Assembly (NCBI GenBank): GCA_902514755.1
Contig: CABXRY010000004.1
Coordinates: 1-58,558, forward strand
DNA from: an uncultured Pelagibacteraceae bacterium
Lineage (GTDB): Bacteria; Pseudomonadota; Alphaproteobacteria; Pelagibacterales; Pelagibacteraceae
Reading direction: 5' to 3'
Length of the DNA: 58,558 nucleotides
The first letter of the stretch is position 1. Each line of letters opens with the position of its first letter. Made by a program: the position numbers and the translations under genes. This document shows positions 42,546 to 51,009 of the stretch, piece after piece. The notes beneath the pieces are model-generated. The model saw nothing but the letters and a program-made list of their open reading frames with translations, was not told where the DNA came from and did not search any database.

Positions 42546-43904
42546 TTATTTTAATTGGTTAAATAGCTCTGGCGGTATTCCCTTATCAGACATACCTTTC
42601 AGATTTCCTTTTGACATCTTTTTCATCATTTCAGACATCATTTTAAATTGCTTAAGCAATTTATTGATAGTGGCTGGATCTGTGCCAGAGCCATTAGCAA
42701 TTCTTTTTTTTCTCGAACCTCCAATAATTTTTGGGTTCTCTCTCTCTTTTTTTGTCATTGATAAAATTATTGCTTCATTTTTTGTAATAATACTTTCATC
42801 AATACCTGCTGAATCCATTTGAGATTTCATCTTAGAAACTCCTGGCATAAAAGACATTATACCCTCGATACCACCCATTTTTTTCATTTGTCTAAGCTGT
42901 GTTAAATAATCTTGCATAGAAAATTGACCCTTTTTTAAGTTCTCTTCTGCTTTTTTAATATTTTCTTCACCTAGATCTTGAGCAGCTTTTTCAACAAGAG
43001 ATACTATATCTCCCATACCAAGAATTCTATTTGCTATTCTATCTGGGTGAAACACTTCAAGATTATCTATTTTCTCTCCAATACCTAAAAATTTTATTGG
43101 AACATTTGAAACATATTTCATACTTACAGCTGCTCCACCTCTTGCATCACCATCTGCCCTAGTCAAAATTATTCCTGAAAGACTAATTGTATTTTTAAAT
43201 TCTTTTGCAACTGATGCTGCTACTTGTCCTGTTAGTGAGTCAGCTACTAAAAATGTTTCAGTAGGTTTTATAACGCTTTCAATTTGTTTTATTTCACTCA
43301 TCATTTGTAAATCAATTTGAGTTCTACCAGCTGTATCAAATAAAATTATTTCAGCTCCATTCAGATTTGCTGCACTTATCGCTCTTTGACAAATGTCTGT
43401 TGGTTGCTGACCTTCTATTATAGGAAGAGTTAAAATATTATTTTGTTCTCCAAGTGATCTAAGCTGTTCTTGTGCGGCTGGTCTGTAAATATCAAGACTA
43501 ACCATCATTACTTTTTTCTTTTTATTTGTTTCTAAATATTTCGCTAATTTAGCAGTAGTTGTTGTTTTTCCTGATCCTTGAAGCCCGACAAGCATCATAG
43601 GTACAGGTGGTACCGCATTAAGGTTTATATCATTATTAGTTTCACCTAATAAATTTACCAACTCGTCATAGACAATTTTAACAACCATATCTCCAGGAGA
43701 AGTTGATCTAATGATTTCTTGTCCTAGAACCTTTGGTTTTACATTCTCAATAAATTCTTTGGCTACTTCAAGAGTAACATCAGCCTCCAACAAAGCCTGC
43801 CTAATACCTCTTAAACCTTCATCTACTTGTGCCTCATCAAGTGAAGGAGCCTTTTTTAAAGAAGAAAAAATTTCTTCGAATTTATTTGTTAAATTTTCAA
43901 ACAT
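42546..43904 (-). CDS. ffh: Signal recognition particle protein Ffh
   Basis: 452 residues from the ATG at 43904 (MFENLTNKFEEIF); the frame is open further upstream through MRLLLCVIN, but that stretch overlaps the structured leader and does not resemble Ffh. NG domain with GLQGSGKTTTTAKL (107-120), DTAGRTQ and TRADGDARGGAA; the C-terminal methionine-rich M domain (about 325-445) includes SFMPGVSKMKSQM and SGTDPATINKLLKQFKMM. It binds 4.5S RNA and signal sequences of nascent proteins. It opens the ffh-rpsP-trmD-rplS operon. Its receptor gene ftsY is close by at 44.9 kb. Confidence 0.96.
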   Translation of the reverse strand: MFENLTNKFEEIFSSLKKAPSLDEAQVDEGLRGIRQALLEADVTLEVAKEFIENVKPKVLGQEIIRSTSPGDMVVKIVYDELVNLLGETNNDINLNAVPPVPMMLVGLQGSGKTTTTAKLAKYLETNKKKKVMMVSLDIYRPAAQEQLRSLGEQNNILTLPIIEGQQPTDICQRAISAANLNGAEIILFDTAGRTQIDLQMMSEIKQIESVIKPTETFLVADSLTGQVAASVAKEFKNTISLSGIILTRADGDARGGAAVSMKYVSNVPIKFLGIGEKIDNLEVFHPDRIANRILGMGDIVSLVEKAAQDLGEENIKKAEENLKKGQFSMQDYLTQLRQMKKMGGIEGIMSFMPGVSKMKSQMDSAGIDESIITKNEAIILSMTKKERENPKIIGGSRKKRIANGSGTDPATINKLLKQFKMMSEMMKKMSKGNLKGMSDKGIPPELFNQLK

Positions 43905-43908
43905 ATTT

Positions 43909-44005
43909 ATTACGCACAGCAGTAATCGCACTAGTGGGCGAAGCCTCGCTGACTAGTGTCGATCTCTTTGTTTCCAAAGACACCGCAAAGTTAATGTTTT
44001 TGCGG
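43909..44005 (-). ncRNA. Candidate structured RNA / ffh leader element
   Basis: This gap is visibly richer in G and C than its surroundings and folds into consecutive stems. Stem A pairs 43983-43989 with 43999-44005 (7 bp). Stem B pairs 43965-43970 with 43975-43980 (6 bp, GAAA tetraloop when read on the minus strand). Stem C pairs 43925-43935 with 43952-43963 (11 bp, one bulge) and has an inner 4-bp stem (43938-43941 with 43946-43949). An alternative stem pairs 43909-43913 with 43922-43926 and competes with stem C. The GAAA loop and adjacency to the ffh start favour the minus strand. It lacks the SRP-RNA core and is not a tRNA. I recall an 'ffh' RNA motif from SAR11 comparative screens but cannot verify that it is this one. 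Confidence 0.55.
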
Positions 44006-44025
44006 AAACGACGACAACCTATAAT
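43997..44025 (+). promoter_or_regulatory. Putative sigma-70 promoter for dapF-ftsY
   Basis: TTTTTG (43997-44002), a 17-base spacer and a perfect TATAAT (44020-44025) precede the dapF ATG at 44066. The -10 is part of the near-palindrome CTATAATAG, so the minus strand also shows a TATTAT at 44021-44026 that could serve ffh. Confidence 0.55.
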
Positions 44026-44065
44026 AGAGGTTCAAAAAGTCAATAAATAAGTTAAATATCTATAT

Positions 44066-44890
44066 ATGGATATTAAAGCTTTTAAAATGGACGGTTTAGG
44101 TAATGATTTTGTGATCATAGACCAAAGAAGTCAAAATTATAATCTAAGTAAAGATCAAATAATTAAAATATGTGATCGAGATTTCATTGGATGTGATCAG
44201 TTAATTTTCATTAAAAAAAGTGACAAAAAAGATGCTGAATTAGAATTTTACAATTCAGATGGTAGTATTTCTGGTGCTTGTGGAAATGGCACAAGATGTG
44301 TTGCTGAACTGTTATCAAAAGAAAGTGATGATAAAGAAATCATTCTTTTGACAACGTCCGGAAAACTTAAATCAAAAATTTTAGGAAATAATTTAGTAGA
44401 AACTGAAATTGGTGTTCCAAAAACTAACTGGGATGAAATTCCGCTTAAAAAAGATTTAAACACAAAAAATTTAAATATCAAAATTATAAGTAAAAATAAT
44501 AATGAGCATATTGGTGGAACTTCGATTAATGTTGGAAACCCTCATGTTATTTTTTTTATAGACAATATCGAAGATTATGATTTACAAAAAATTGGACCTA
44601 AAATAGAAAATCACAATTATTTTCCAGAAAAATGTAATGTAACTCTTGCAAAAGTTATTAATAGAAATTTGATTAAAGTAAAAGTTTGGGAGAGAGGAGC
44701 AGGACTTACAAAAGCTTGCGGTACTGCAGCGTGCGCAACAGTTGCAGCTGCAAATATAAATGGATTAGCAGACAAACAAGCTGATGTTGAATTTGCATTG
44801 GGCAAATTAACAATTTCTATTGATAAAGATAATAGTATCCATATGAAGGGTCCAGTCTCAGATATTAAAAATATTGAGATTAAAATTTAA
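44066..44890 (+). CDS. dapF: Diaminopimelate epimerase
   Basis: 274 residues, two-domain cofactor-independent racemase fold. The catalytic Cys pair lies in SGACGNGTRC (Cys72) and in GLTKACGTAACAT; other family blocks are FKMDGLGNDFVIID and VWERGAGLTKA. It converts LL- to meso-diaminopimelate for lysine and peptidoglycan. It overlaps ftsY by one base (TAATG). Many alphaproteobacteria have a radical-SAM mtaB gene between dapF and ftsY; it is absent here. Confidence 0.95.
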   Translation: MDIKAFKMDGLGNDFVIIDQRSQNYNLSKDQIIKICDRDFIGCDQLIFIKKSDKKDAELEFYNSDGSISGACGNGTRCVAELLSKESDDKEIILLTTSGKLKSKILGNNLVETEIGVPKTNWDEIPLKKDLNTKNLNIKIISKNNNEHIGGTSINVGNPHVIFFIDNIEDYDLQKIGPKIENHNYFPEKCNVTLAKVINRNLIKVKVWERGAGLTKACGTAACATVAAANINGLADKQADVEFALGKLTISIDKDNSIHMKGPVSDIKNIEIKI

Positions 44891-45807
44891 TGGGAATTTT
44901 TGATAAATTCAAATCTGGTTTTAAAAAAAGTGCATCAGCTTTTACATCCGGTTTAAGAGATATAGTTGTAAAAAAAGAAATAGATGACAAAACTTTAGAC
45001 AGAATAGAGGAATATTTAATTCAATCTGATGTTGGTGTTGTTGCGGCATCTGAAATTAAAGAAATAATTACAGATAGTAAAATTGATCCAAACAAAGATA
45101 TTGCTGACGAAATTAGGACTATCTTAAAAGATTATATAATTTCATTGATGAAACCTCTTGAAAATAATAATTTTTTTAACAAGAAAGAAAAAATTTCTGC
45201 CACATTAATTTCAGGTGTAAATGGCGTAGGAAAAACTACGACTATTGGAAAAATCAGCAAAATATTAAAAGCAAATGGGAATAAAGTTATGCTTGCTGCA
45301 TCGGATACTTTTAGAGCCGCAGCTATCGAACAATTAGAAAATTGGGCAAACAAAGTAGAAGTTGAAATAACAAAATCTTCACAAGGTGCGGACCCTGCTT
45401 CAGTTGCTTTTAAAGCTATAGAGGAAGCAATTGCTAATAATTTTGATCAAGTTTTAATTGATACAGCAGGACGATTGCAAAATAAAAAAAATTTAATGGA
45501 GGAATATAAAAAAATTGCAAATGTTACAAAAAAAATGGACCCTGATGCACCTCATGATGTAATTTTAGTTTTAGATGCAACTTCCGGCCAAAATGTGATT
45601 AATCAAGTTGAAGAGTTTAATAAAATTATTCCAATTACTGGTCTCATAATGACAAAATTAGATGGCACAGCAAAAGGAGGAATTCTTTTGGCTGTTGCTA
45701 AAAAATTTAAACTTCCAATTATAGCTTTAGGTTTGGGAGAAAAAGAAGATGATCTTCAAATTTTTGAGGCTGAAAAATTTGCTGATGCATTTACACAAAT
45801 TACTTAA
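44890..45807 (+). CDS. ftsY: Signal recognition particle receptor FtsY
   Basis: 305 residues, reduced to the NG domain; there is no long acidic N-terminal A domain. The P-loop GVNGVGKTTTIGKI starts at 109, then LAASDTFRAAAIEQL, DTAGRLQNKKNLMEE and TKLDGTAKGGILLAV. It is the SRP receptor at the inner membrane and the GTPase partner of Ffh. Its stop overlaps the convergent stop at 45800-45807 (TTACTTAA). Confidence 0.95.
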   Translation: MGIFDKFKSGFKKSASAFTSGLRDIVVKKEIDDKTLDRIEEYLIQSDVGVVAASEIKEIITDSKIDPNKDIADEIRTILKDYIISLMKPLENNNFFNKKEKISATLISGVNGVGKTTTIGKISKILKANGNKVMLAASDTFRAAAIEQLENWANKVEVEITKSSQGADPASVAFKAIEEAIANNFDQVLIDTAGRLQNKKNLMEEYKKIANVTKKMDPDAPHDVILVLDATSGQNVINQVEEFNKIIPITGLIMTKLDGTAKGGILLAVAKKFKLPIIALGLGEKEDDLQIFEAEKFADAFTQIT

Positions 45808-46363
45808 TCAAAGTGCTTGATATTAAAGGTTTATAGAAGCTACACTTGTAATTATCATTAAAATTGTTGTGACCACAACTTTTAGCAATCGATGAAATTA
45901 TAAAGTTAAATTTTCCATTTTTTGGATAAAGTTCTAATTTTTTTTTACTGATATCAAATTTAAAGTTTTTATTTAAATTTTTTACTGCACTAATCATTAC
46001 TAGTGTCGTATTATCCTCTAAAAGATAATAGGCAAAATCATCAGGAAAAACTGGAAAGCTATATTCTTTTAAAAAATATTTTGCTCTAGCTGGAAACCAT
46101 TCGTAAGAAATTAAAGGAGAAGAGCTTTTTGTTTTATAATCATATATAAATAAATCTTTAGGAAAATCATTTATATAGTTACTATTTTCACCTCTTGCTA
46201 AAATTGCTTTTTCTCTTGGTTTAAAATACAAAGCGAAATTTTCATCATGTGAATTCATTTGATCGATATGAAATAAATTATCAACCATTAGTTTATTATC
46301 TTGAGCAAACACAGAATTTTTAAACAAAAATAAAACAACTGAAATTAAAAGTAACTTTTTCAC
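45800..46363 (-). CDS. Small exported protein of unknown function
   Basis: 187 residues, not recognised. A clear signal peptide (MKKLLLISVVLFLFKNSVFA) with likely cleavage before QDNK indicates a periplasmic product. The mature part has no repeats and no membrane helix; its two Cys residues lie near the C-terminus (SCGHNNF and YKCSFY) and could form a disulfide. The first codon is GTG at 46363; no in-frame ATG precedes the signal peptide. It lies 49 bases after the alpha/beta hydrolase gene on the same strand, and its stop overlaps that of ftsY. Confidence 0.75.
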   Translation of the reverse strand: MKKLLLISVVLFLFKNSVFAQDNKLMVDNLFHIDQMNSHDENFALYFKPREKAILARGENSNYINDFPKDLFIYDYKTKSSSPLISYEWFPARAKYFLKEYSFPVFPDDFAYYLLEDNTTLVMISAVKNLNKNFKFDISKKKLELYPKNGKFNFIISSIAKSCGHNNFNDNYKCSFYKPLISSTLIK

Positions 46364-46412
46364 ATTTAAAGATTTAAAAAAGATTTTGTGTTATATTTGT
46401 TTGGAATGTGGC

Positions 46413-47231
46413 TTAATTTAAACTCTTAAAAAATACCTTTAAAGCAAATACAAGCTTTTCATCATATTCCATCATATGATCATCAAATTTTGTGAAATAA
46501 GAATATTTAGGTTCATTAGCTATTTCAAAAATTCTTTTACCCATCCAAAAAGGTACTATCTGATCAACTTCACCATGCATTACTAGTACTGGAATATTTA
46601 TATTTTTAATTTTATTTTGATTGTCATATTTATCTTTCAGCAAAAGAGACACTGGAATATATGGATAAAAATTTTTTGCTGCATCAATCATTGAGGTAAA
46701 GGGTGTCTCAAGAACTAAACCCGCAAAGTTACTATTTTGAGCTATCTCTGTTGCAACTCCAGTGCCAAGTGACTCTCCATAAATCACAATATCTTTTTCA
46801 GTTAAGCCTAATTTCTTGAGCCATGTAATTGCACTTTTTGCATCATTATAAAGCCCTTTTTCAGAAGGTTTTCCTGAATTACCACTAAAACCTCTCCAGG
46901 CTATTATTAAAAAATTAACATCCATATCTTTAAAATGATTTAATTTATAAATTCTATTTTCAAGATTTCCTGCATTACCATGAAAATAAACAATTGTTTT
47001 AAATTTCTTCAGATCTTTTTTATGAAACCAGCCTAGTAAATTTATATCATCTGAAGTTTTGATCTTAACTTTTTCTATTTCTACTTCCAACTTATCACCA
47101 AAATAATTATTTTCTTGCGGGTGATACATTAAACTACGCTGAAAAATAAAGAGTAATATTAATACAGAAGCGTAAATAACAATAATTCCAATAATTAATT
47201 CCAAAAAAAAGTTCCTACGTTTTAGTTTCAT
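46413..47231 (-). CDS. Membrane-anchored alpha/beta hydrolase
   Basis: 272 residues. One N-terminal membrane helix (about 10-30) is followed by an alpha/beta hydrolase domain of the BEM46/YfhR type. The oxyanion region is YFHGNAGNLENRI, the nucleophile Ser154 is in YGESLGTGVA, and Asp223 (MHGEVDQIVPF) and His252 (FDDHMMEY) complete the triad. The family contains serine esterases and peptidases of mostly unknown substrate. Its first 17 bases overlap the end of the EamA gene, so the two are cotranscribed. Confidence 0.82.
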   Translation of the reverse strand: MKLKRRNFFLELIIGIIVIYASVLILLFIFQRSLMYHPQENNYFGDKLEVEIEKVKIKTSDDINLLGWFHKKDLKKFKTIVYFHGNAGNLENRIYKLNHFKDMDVNFLIIAWRGFSGNSGKPSEKGLYNDAKSAITWLKKLGLTEKDIVIYGESLGTGVATEIAQNSNFAGLVLETPFTSMIDAAKNFYPYIPVSLLLKDKYDNQNKIKNINIPVLVMHGEVDQIVPFWMGKRIFEIANEPKYSYFTKFDDHMMEYDEKLVFALKVFFKSLN

Positions 47232-48120
47232 AATTTTTTTTAGCTAAATACACACCAATGAACACTAATACTGTACCTATATAATGAAAGGTTTCTAGTT
47301 TTTCATCAAAAAATATAAAACCATAAATTGCAGCATAAATTGTAAAAACGTAAAGGGTGAAACCGGTTAATGATGCTCCGAGACTTTTTTGTGCTTGGGT
47401 ATAAAGAGTAAAAGCAATTATTCCTGGAGATATTGCTGCAAAAACAACCCATAAAAAAAATTGTAAATTAAATGAAGTTCTCTGAACAACTACTTCTTCA
47501 ATTATGTAAAAAGGAAGCAAACTAATTGCTCCAAAAAAAGCCACTAATGTAAATCTTTGAAATATCGGTAGTTCAGATTTCCAGTAAAATAGATATATCG
47601 AATAAAGAGCCCAACCAATAGCAGCAGCCAACATCCATAAATCACCAATAGTAAAATTCAGATTTAATAATAAATTTAAGTCACCTTTTATAATGATTGC
47701 AAAAACACCTATCAAACATGATATCAATCCAATGATTTTCATCAAATTAATTTTTTCATAAAAAAATATTGCTGAAATTATAATGATGAATATAGGTGAA
47801 GAGGTATAAATAATTCCCATGTTTGTGACTGTTGTTGTTTCTCCTGCTAAAAATGGAAATGCACCACACACACCACAACCCATAGCACCTAAAAAGAATA
47901 ATTTTTTAAATTCTTTTTTAATTATCTTAAAATTGTTTATTAGAAGTGAATAAGTGAAAGGCAGAAGTATTAAAACAACGACAGCCCATCTCCAGAAAGC
48001 TAATGAGATAGGAGGCACATATTCAACTCCTCCCCTAGCAACTATTAAATTAGATGCCATAAATATAGGTTGAATAAATAAAAGTGAAAAAGCTAAAAAA
48101 TTATTTTTTTTATTAAGCAA
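47215..48120 (-). CDS. EamA/DMT-family transporter
   Basis: 301 residues with about ten hydrophobic helices in two five-helix EamA repeats (for example NLIVARGGVEYVPPISLAFW in the first and LYTQAQKSLGASLTGFTLYV in the second). The family exports or imports small metabolites such as amino acids and nucleosides; the substrate here is unknown. The first codon is a TTG at 48120, 18 bases after the stop of the small membrane ORF; the next in-frame Met is at about residue 21, inside the first helix. The basic C-terminus (AKKNYETKT) is likely cytoplasmic. Confidence 0.83.
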   Translation of the reverse strand: MLNKKNNFLAFSLLFIQPIFMASNLIVARGGVEYVPPISLAFWRWAVVVLILLPFTYSLLINNFKIIKKEFKKLFFLGAMGCGVCGAFPFLAGETTTVTNMGIIYTSSPIFIIIISAIFFYEKINLMKIIGLISCLIGVFAIIIKGDLNLLLNLNFTIGDLWMLAAAIGWALYSIYLFYWKSELPIFQRFTLVAFFGAISLLPFYIIEEVVVQRTSFNLQFFLWVVFAAISPGIIAFTLYTQAQKSLGASLTGFTLYVFTIYAAIYGFIFFDEKLETFHYIGTVLVFIGVYLAKKNYETKT

Positions 48121-48138
48121 CTTTTTATCAATTAAGAA

Positions 48139-48315
48139 CTATTTTCTGTCAAAGAAAGCTTCATAGACCATCATAAAGATTGCAATAGCCATTAATATAT
48201 AAACAGGCAATACATCAAAGAAACCTATCATTGAAGATCTAGTTAAAGTTGTTGCTAAACCAATTAAAAAAGATGCTGCAAGTATAGTGCCTAATAATGT
48301 TGTAAATTTTTGCAT
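48139..48315 (-). CDS. 58-residue two-helix membrane protein
   Basis: A small frame runs from ATG 48315 to TAG 48139. The product has two hydrophobic stretches, TTLLGTILAASFLIGLATTL (residues 5-24) and a second from about 36 to 51 (LPVYILMAIAIFMMV), and ends with the charged YEAFFDRK. The ATG lies one base after the amidase stop (TAAAATG), so translation is likely coupled. The tight placement between amidase and transporter genes and the clean membrane pattern support a real gene. No family is recognised. It could be an accessory subunit of the TRAP system or of the EamA exporter. Confidence 0.65.
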   Translation of the reverse strand: MQKFTTLLGTILAASFLIGLATTLTRSSMIGFFDVLPVYILMAIAIFMMVYEAFFDRK

Positions 48316-48316
48316 T

Positions 48317-49645
48317 TTATTTATTACATTCCTTTTCTAGCCAATTGGCAACACCTAAAAATCTATGATCATCGTAACGGGCTCCAACAAGTTGTACTCC
48401 TAAAGGCATATTATTTTCACCTTGAAGCAGTGGTAAAGAGATACAAGGAGTGCCTAGATACGACCAAACCTTGTTAAATTCTGCTGTGCCAGTACTTTTT
48501 AAACCTTTTGGGGCAACACCTGGACTAGAAGGTGTTAAAACACCGTGATAATCTTCAAATACTTCTTCATAGGAATCGTAGCTTCTTTTCATAAAATCTA
48601 TTGCTTCTGCATAATCTTTAGCTGAATATTTATTACCTTTTGTTATTGCATCCTGCATATACTTAGATAATTTTTTTTTATATTTTTTAAAATAGAGACC
48701 AAAATTATTTGCTAAATCCGTTTCATGAATTATTTGATGATATTTGTGAATATCTTTAAAATAAGATGGTGTATCAAAAACTTCTATATTCTTTTTAAAT
48801 GATTTTATGAAATATTCAAAAGCGTCTCTAGATTTTTTTTCTATCAACTTCCAATTATCAGTTTTATAAAAAATAAATTTTGGTTCAAACAAAGGTCCTT
48901 TTTTAGTTTCATTCAACATATCTTCGCTTGAATAATGAACAGTAGCTTTATCCTGATTATCTTTTTTAATTAGGACTTTTGCAAGCAAGGCGACATCTTC
49001 TACTGATCTTCCAAAAACTCCTATGTGATCTAATTTTTCAGACGTTTTTAAAACACCATTTCTAGAAATTAATCCATATGTTGGTTTATATCCAACAACG
49101 CCACAATAAGATGCAGGTCTAATAACTGAGCCTCCAGTTTGAGAACCAATTGATAATGGTGCCATAAAAGATGCAACAGAAGCTGCAGATCCACTCGAGG
49201 AACCTCCGGGAGTTCTAGTGTGATCATGAGGATTAGTAGTTTTTGAAGGGCCTAAAAAAGCAAGTTCTGAAGTTGCCGTTTTACCCATAACAATTGCTCC
49301 CGCTGATAAAAGTAAATCTATTATTTCAGCATTTTGAGAATAAGATTTACCTTTTCTAATTGGTGTACCACACTCTGTTGGCATATCTATTGTGCCGATT
49401 ATATCTTTTAGAGCTATAGGTATTCCATGCAACGGACCTGTTGGTTTGCCAGCTCTTCTATGATCGTCTGCCTCTTGTGCTTTTTCTAATAAAAGCTTTT
49501 TATCAAAGTAAACCCAAGCTTTTACATCTTTTTCAAAACTATTTATTCTTTCAATATACTTTTCACAAACTTCTACAGAAGTGAGTTGAGCATCTTTAAT
49601 CTTAGATACGATGTCTTCGACTTTTAACGAAAATATATCTGTCAT
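48317..49645 (-). CDS. Amidase (amidase-signature family)
   Basis: 442 residues. The amidase-signature core gives Lys80 (PIALKDIIG), cis-Ser149 (TPGGSSSGSAASVA) and nucleophile Ser173 (GSQTGGSVIRPAS). The family includes GatA, acetamidase and allophanate hydrolase. The sequence is not clearly GatA (no gatB or gatC is beside it), so a catabolic amidase is more likely. It lies 2 bases after dctM, within the TRAP operon, so it may act on a compound taken up by that system. Substrate unknown. Confidence 0.85.
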   Translation of the reverse strand: MTDIFSLKVEDIVSKIKDAQLTSVEVCEKYIERINSFEKDVKAWVYFDKKLLLEKAQEADDHRRAGKPTGPLHGIPIALKDIIGTIDMPTECGTPIRKGKSYSQNAEIIDLLLSAGAIVMGKTATSELAFLGPSKTTNPHDHTRTPGGSSSGSAASVASFMAPLSIGSQTGGSVIRPASYCGVVGYKPTYGLISRNGVLKTSEKLDHIGVFGRSVEDVALLAKVLIKKDNQDKATVHYSSEDMLNETKKGPLFEPKFIFYKTDNWKLIEKKSRDAFEYFIKSFKKNIEVFDTPSYFKDIHKYHQIIHETDLANNFGLYFKKYKKKLSKYMQDAITKGNKYSAKDYAEAIDFMKRSYDSYEEVFEDYHGVLTPSSPGVAPKGLKSTGTAEFNKVWSYLGTPCISLPLLQGENNMPLGVQLVGARYDDHRFLGVANWLEKECNK

Positions 49646-49647
49646 TT

Positions 49648-51009
49648 TTAATCAGCAAATAATGTTTCTGGTAACCATAAAGCTATACCTGGAAACATAT
49701 ACATTAAAAACATTGCAAAAATTACAATTCCTAAAAATGGCATAATTCCTCTAAATATTTCCATCAACTCAACATTGGTTTTTTGCACACCTTTTAAGTA
49801 ATAGGCTGACATAGCCATCGGTGGAGTTAAAAAAGATGTCTGTAAATTTAGAGCAATTAACATTGCAAAAAAATATGGATTTACATCGAATACTTCTAAC
49901 AAAGGTAAAAATATTGGAACAAAAATAATTAAAATCTCAGTCCATTCTAATGGCCAACCTAGTAGAAAAATTATTATTTGAGTGATAATTAAAAACTGCC
50001 AAGTTGTAATATTAATTGAAGTAAAAAAATGTTCAAATACTTCATGACCACCTAAATAAGAAAACACAGATGAGAATGTCCAAGATCCAATGAATAACCA
50101 CATAATCATTGCGGTAGTTTTAGCAGTTAAAAAAACTGACTCTTTAAAATTTTGCCACTTAAGTGTTTTGTAAAACCAAGATAAAAGTATTGCACCGAAA
50201 GCCCCAGCTGCTGCTGCTTCTGCAGGTGTAGCAATTCCAGCTAAAATAGTACCTAAAACCAACATTATTAATCCAAATAATGGAACAAATGAAACTAATA
50301 CTTCCTTCAAAATTTCTGATCTTGGTGGAATATCTTCTGCAGGCGGTCTAGGAGCTAGTGATGGATTTAGCCATGCCCTTGTAACAGCATAAGCTATATA
50401 AAGACCTGCTAACATAAGGCCCGGAAAAATTGCTGCAGCAAATAATCTTAATGGAGATAATTGTGCGATTACTGAATAAACAATTAACATAATGCTAGGT
50501 GGAATTAAAATACCTAAACATCCACCAGCACAAATTATTCCTGAAGCAAACTTTTTATCATAACCAGCTTTAACCATTGCTGGCCACGCAAGTAGCCCCA
50601 TTAAGGTAACTACCGCGCCAATAATCCCTGTTGCTGTTGAAAATAATGTACACGTAATTAATGCAGCAACTGCCATTGATGCTGGAAGTCTGTGAGCTGC
50701 TAATCTTATTGCAAAGAATAATTTTGCAACTATTCCAGCTCTTTCAACAAGATAACCCATAAATAAAAATAGAGGTACCGCTGTGAGCACATTGTTATCC
50801 ATTACTGTGTAAGTGTTTTGAACAAATAATTGGAAAATTCTGTTGTCAAATATGTGCTCCATCATGGTAGCATCGTAATAAGCGTAATAACCAAAACCAA
50901 TTCCCATTGCCATTAAAGTGAAAGCAATCGGGAATCCCAAAAGCACAGCAAATAAAAATATTCCCATCATTAAAATTGCTACTTCTGGATTTGTTAGACT
51001 AAATAACAT
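49648..51009 (-). CDS. dctM: TRAP transporter large membrane subunit
   Basis: 453 residues from the ATG at 51009 (MLFSLTNPEVAIL), which has GAGG nine bases upstream; an in-frame ATG at 51024 lies on that GAGG and is less likely. Many membrane helices with the DctM blocks LLGFPIAFTLMAMGIGFG, ALITCTLFSTATGIIGAVV, CAGGCLGILIPPSIMLIVYS and LNLQTSFLTPPMAMSAYYL. It is the sodium-coupled transport channel. Features such as the long cytoplasmic loop (NPSLAPRPPAEDIPPRSEI) fit the mannitol/chloroaromatic/2-oxoacid branch. It overlaps dctQ by a few bases. Confidence 0.92.
   Translation of the reverse strand: MLFSLTNPEVAILMMGIFLFAVLLGFPIAFTLMAMGIGFGYYAYYDATMMEHIFDNRIFQLFVQNTYTVMDNNVLTAVPLFLFMGYLVERAGIVAKLFFAIRLAAHRLPASMAVAALITCTLFSTATGIIGAVVTLMGLLAWPAMVKAGYDKKFASGIICAGGCLGILIPPSIMLIVYSVIAQLSPLRLFAAAIFPGLMLAGLYIAYAVTRAWLNPSLAPRPPAEDIPPRSEILKEVLVSFVPLFGLIMLVLGTILAGIATPAEAAAAGAFGAILLSWFYKTLKWQNFKESVFLTAKTTAMIMWLFIGSWTFSSVFSYLGGHEVFEHFFTSINITTWQFLIITQIIIFLLGWPLEWTEILIIFVPIFLPLLEVFDVNPYFFAMLIALNLQTSFLTPPMAMSAYYLKGVQKTNVELMEIFRGIMPFLGIVIFAMFLMYMFPGIALWLPETLFAD

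Noticed and set aside
43905..43931. A longer ffh start (MRLLLCVIN...)
   Set aside because: It would lie inside the structured leader, and Ffh proteins begin at MFENL-like sequence, which matches 43904.
43909..44005. SRP (4.5S) RNA gene beside ffh
   Set aside because: The conserved core with the GGAA loop and AGCAGCC-like strand is missing and the fold is several short stems, not one long hairpin.
43909..44005. A tRNA or tmRNA piece in the same gap
   Set aside because: No T-arm (GGTTCGA-like) or acceptor CCA end is visible on either strand.
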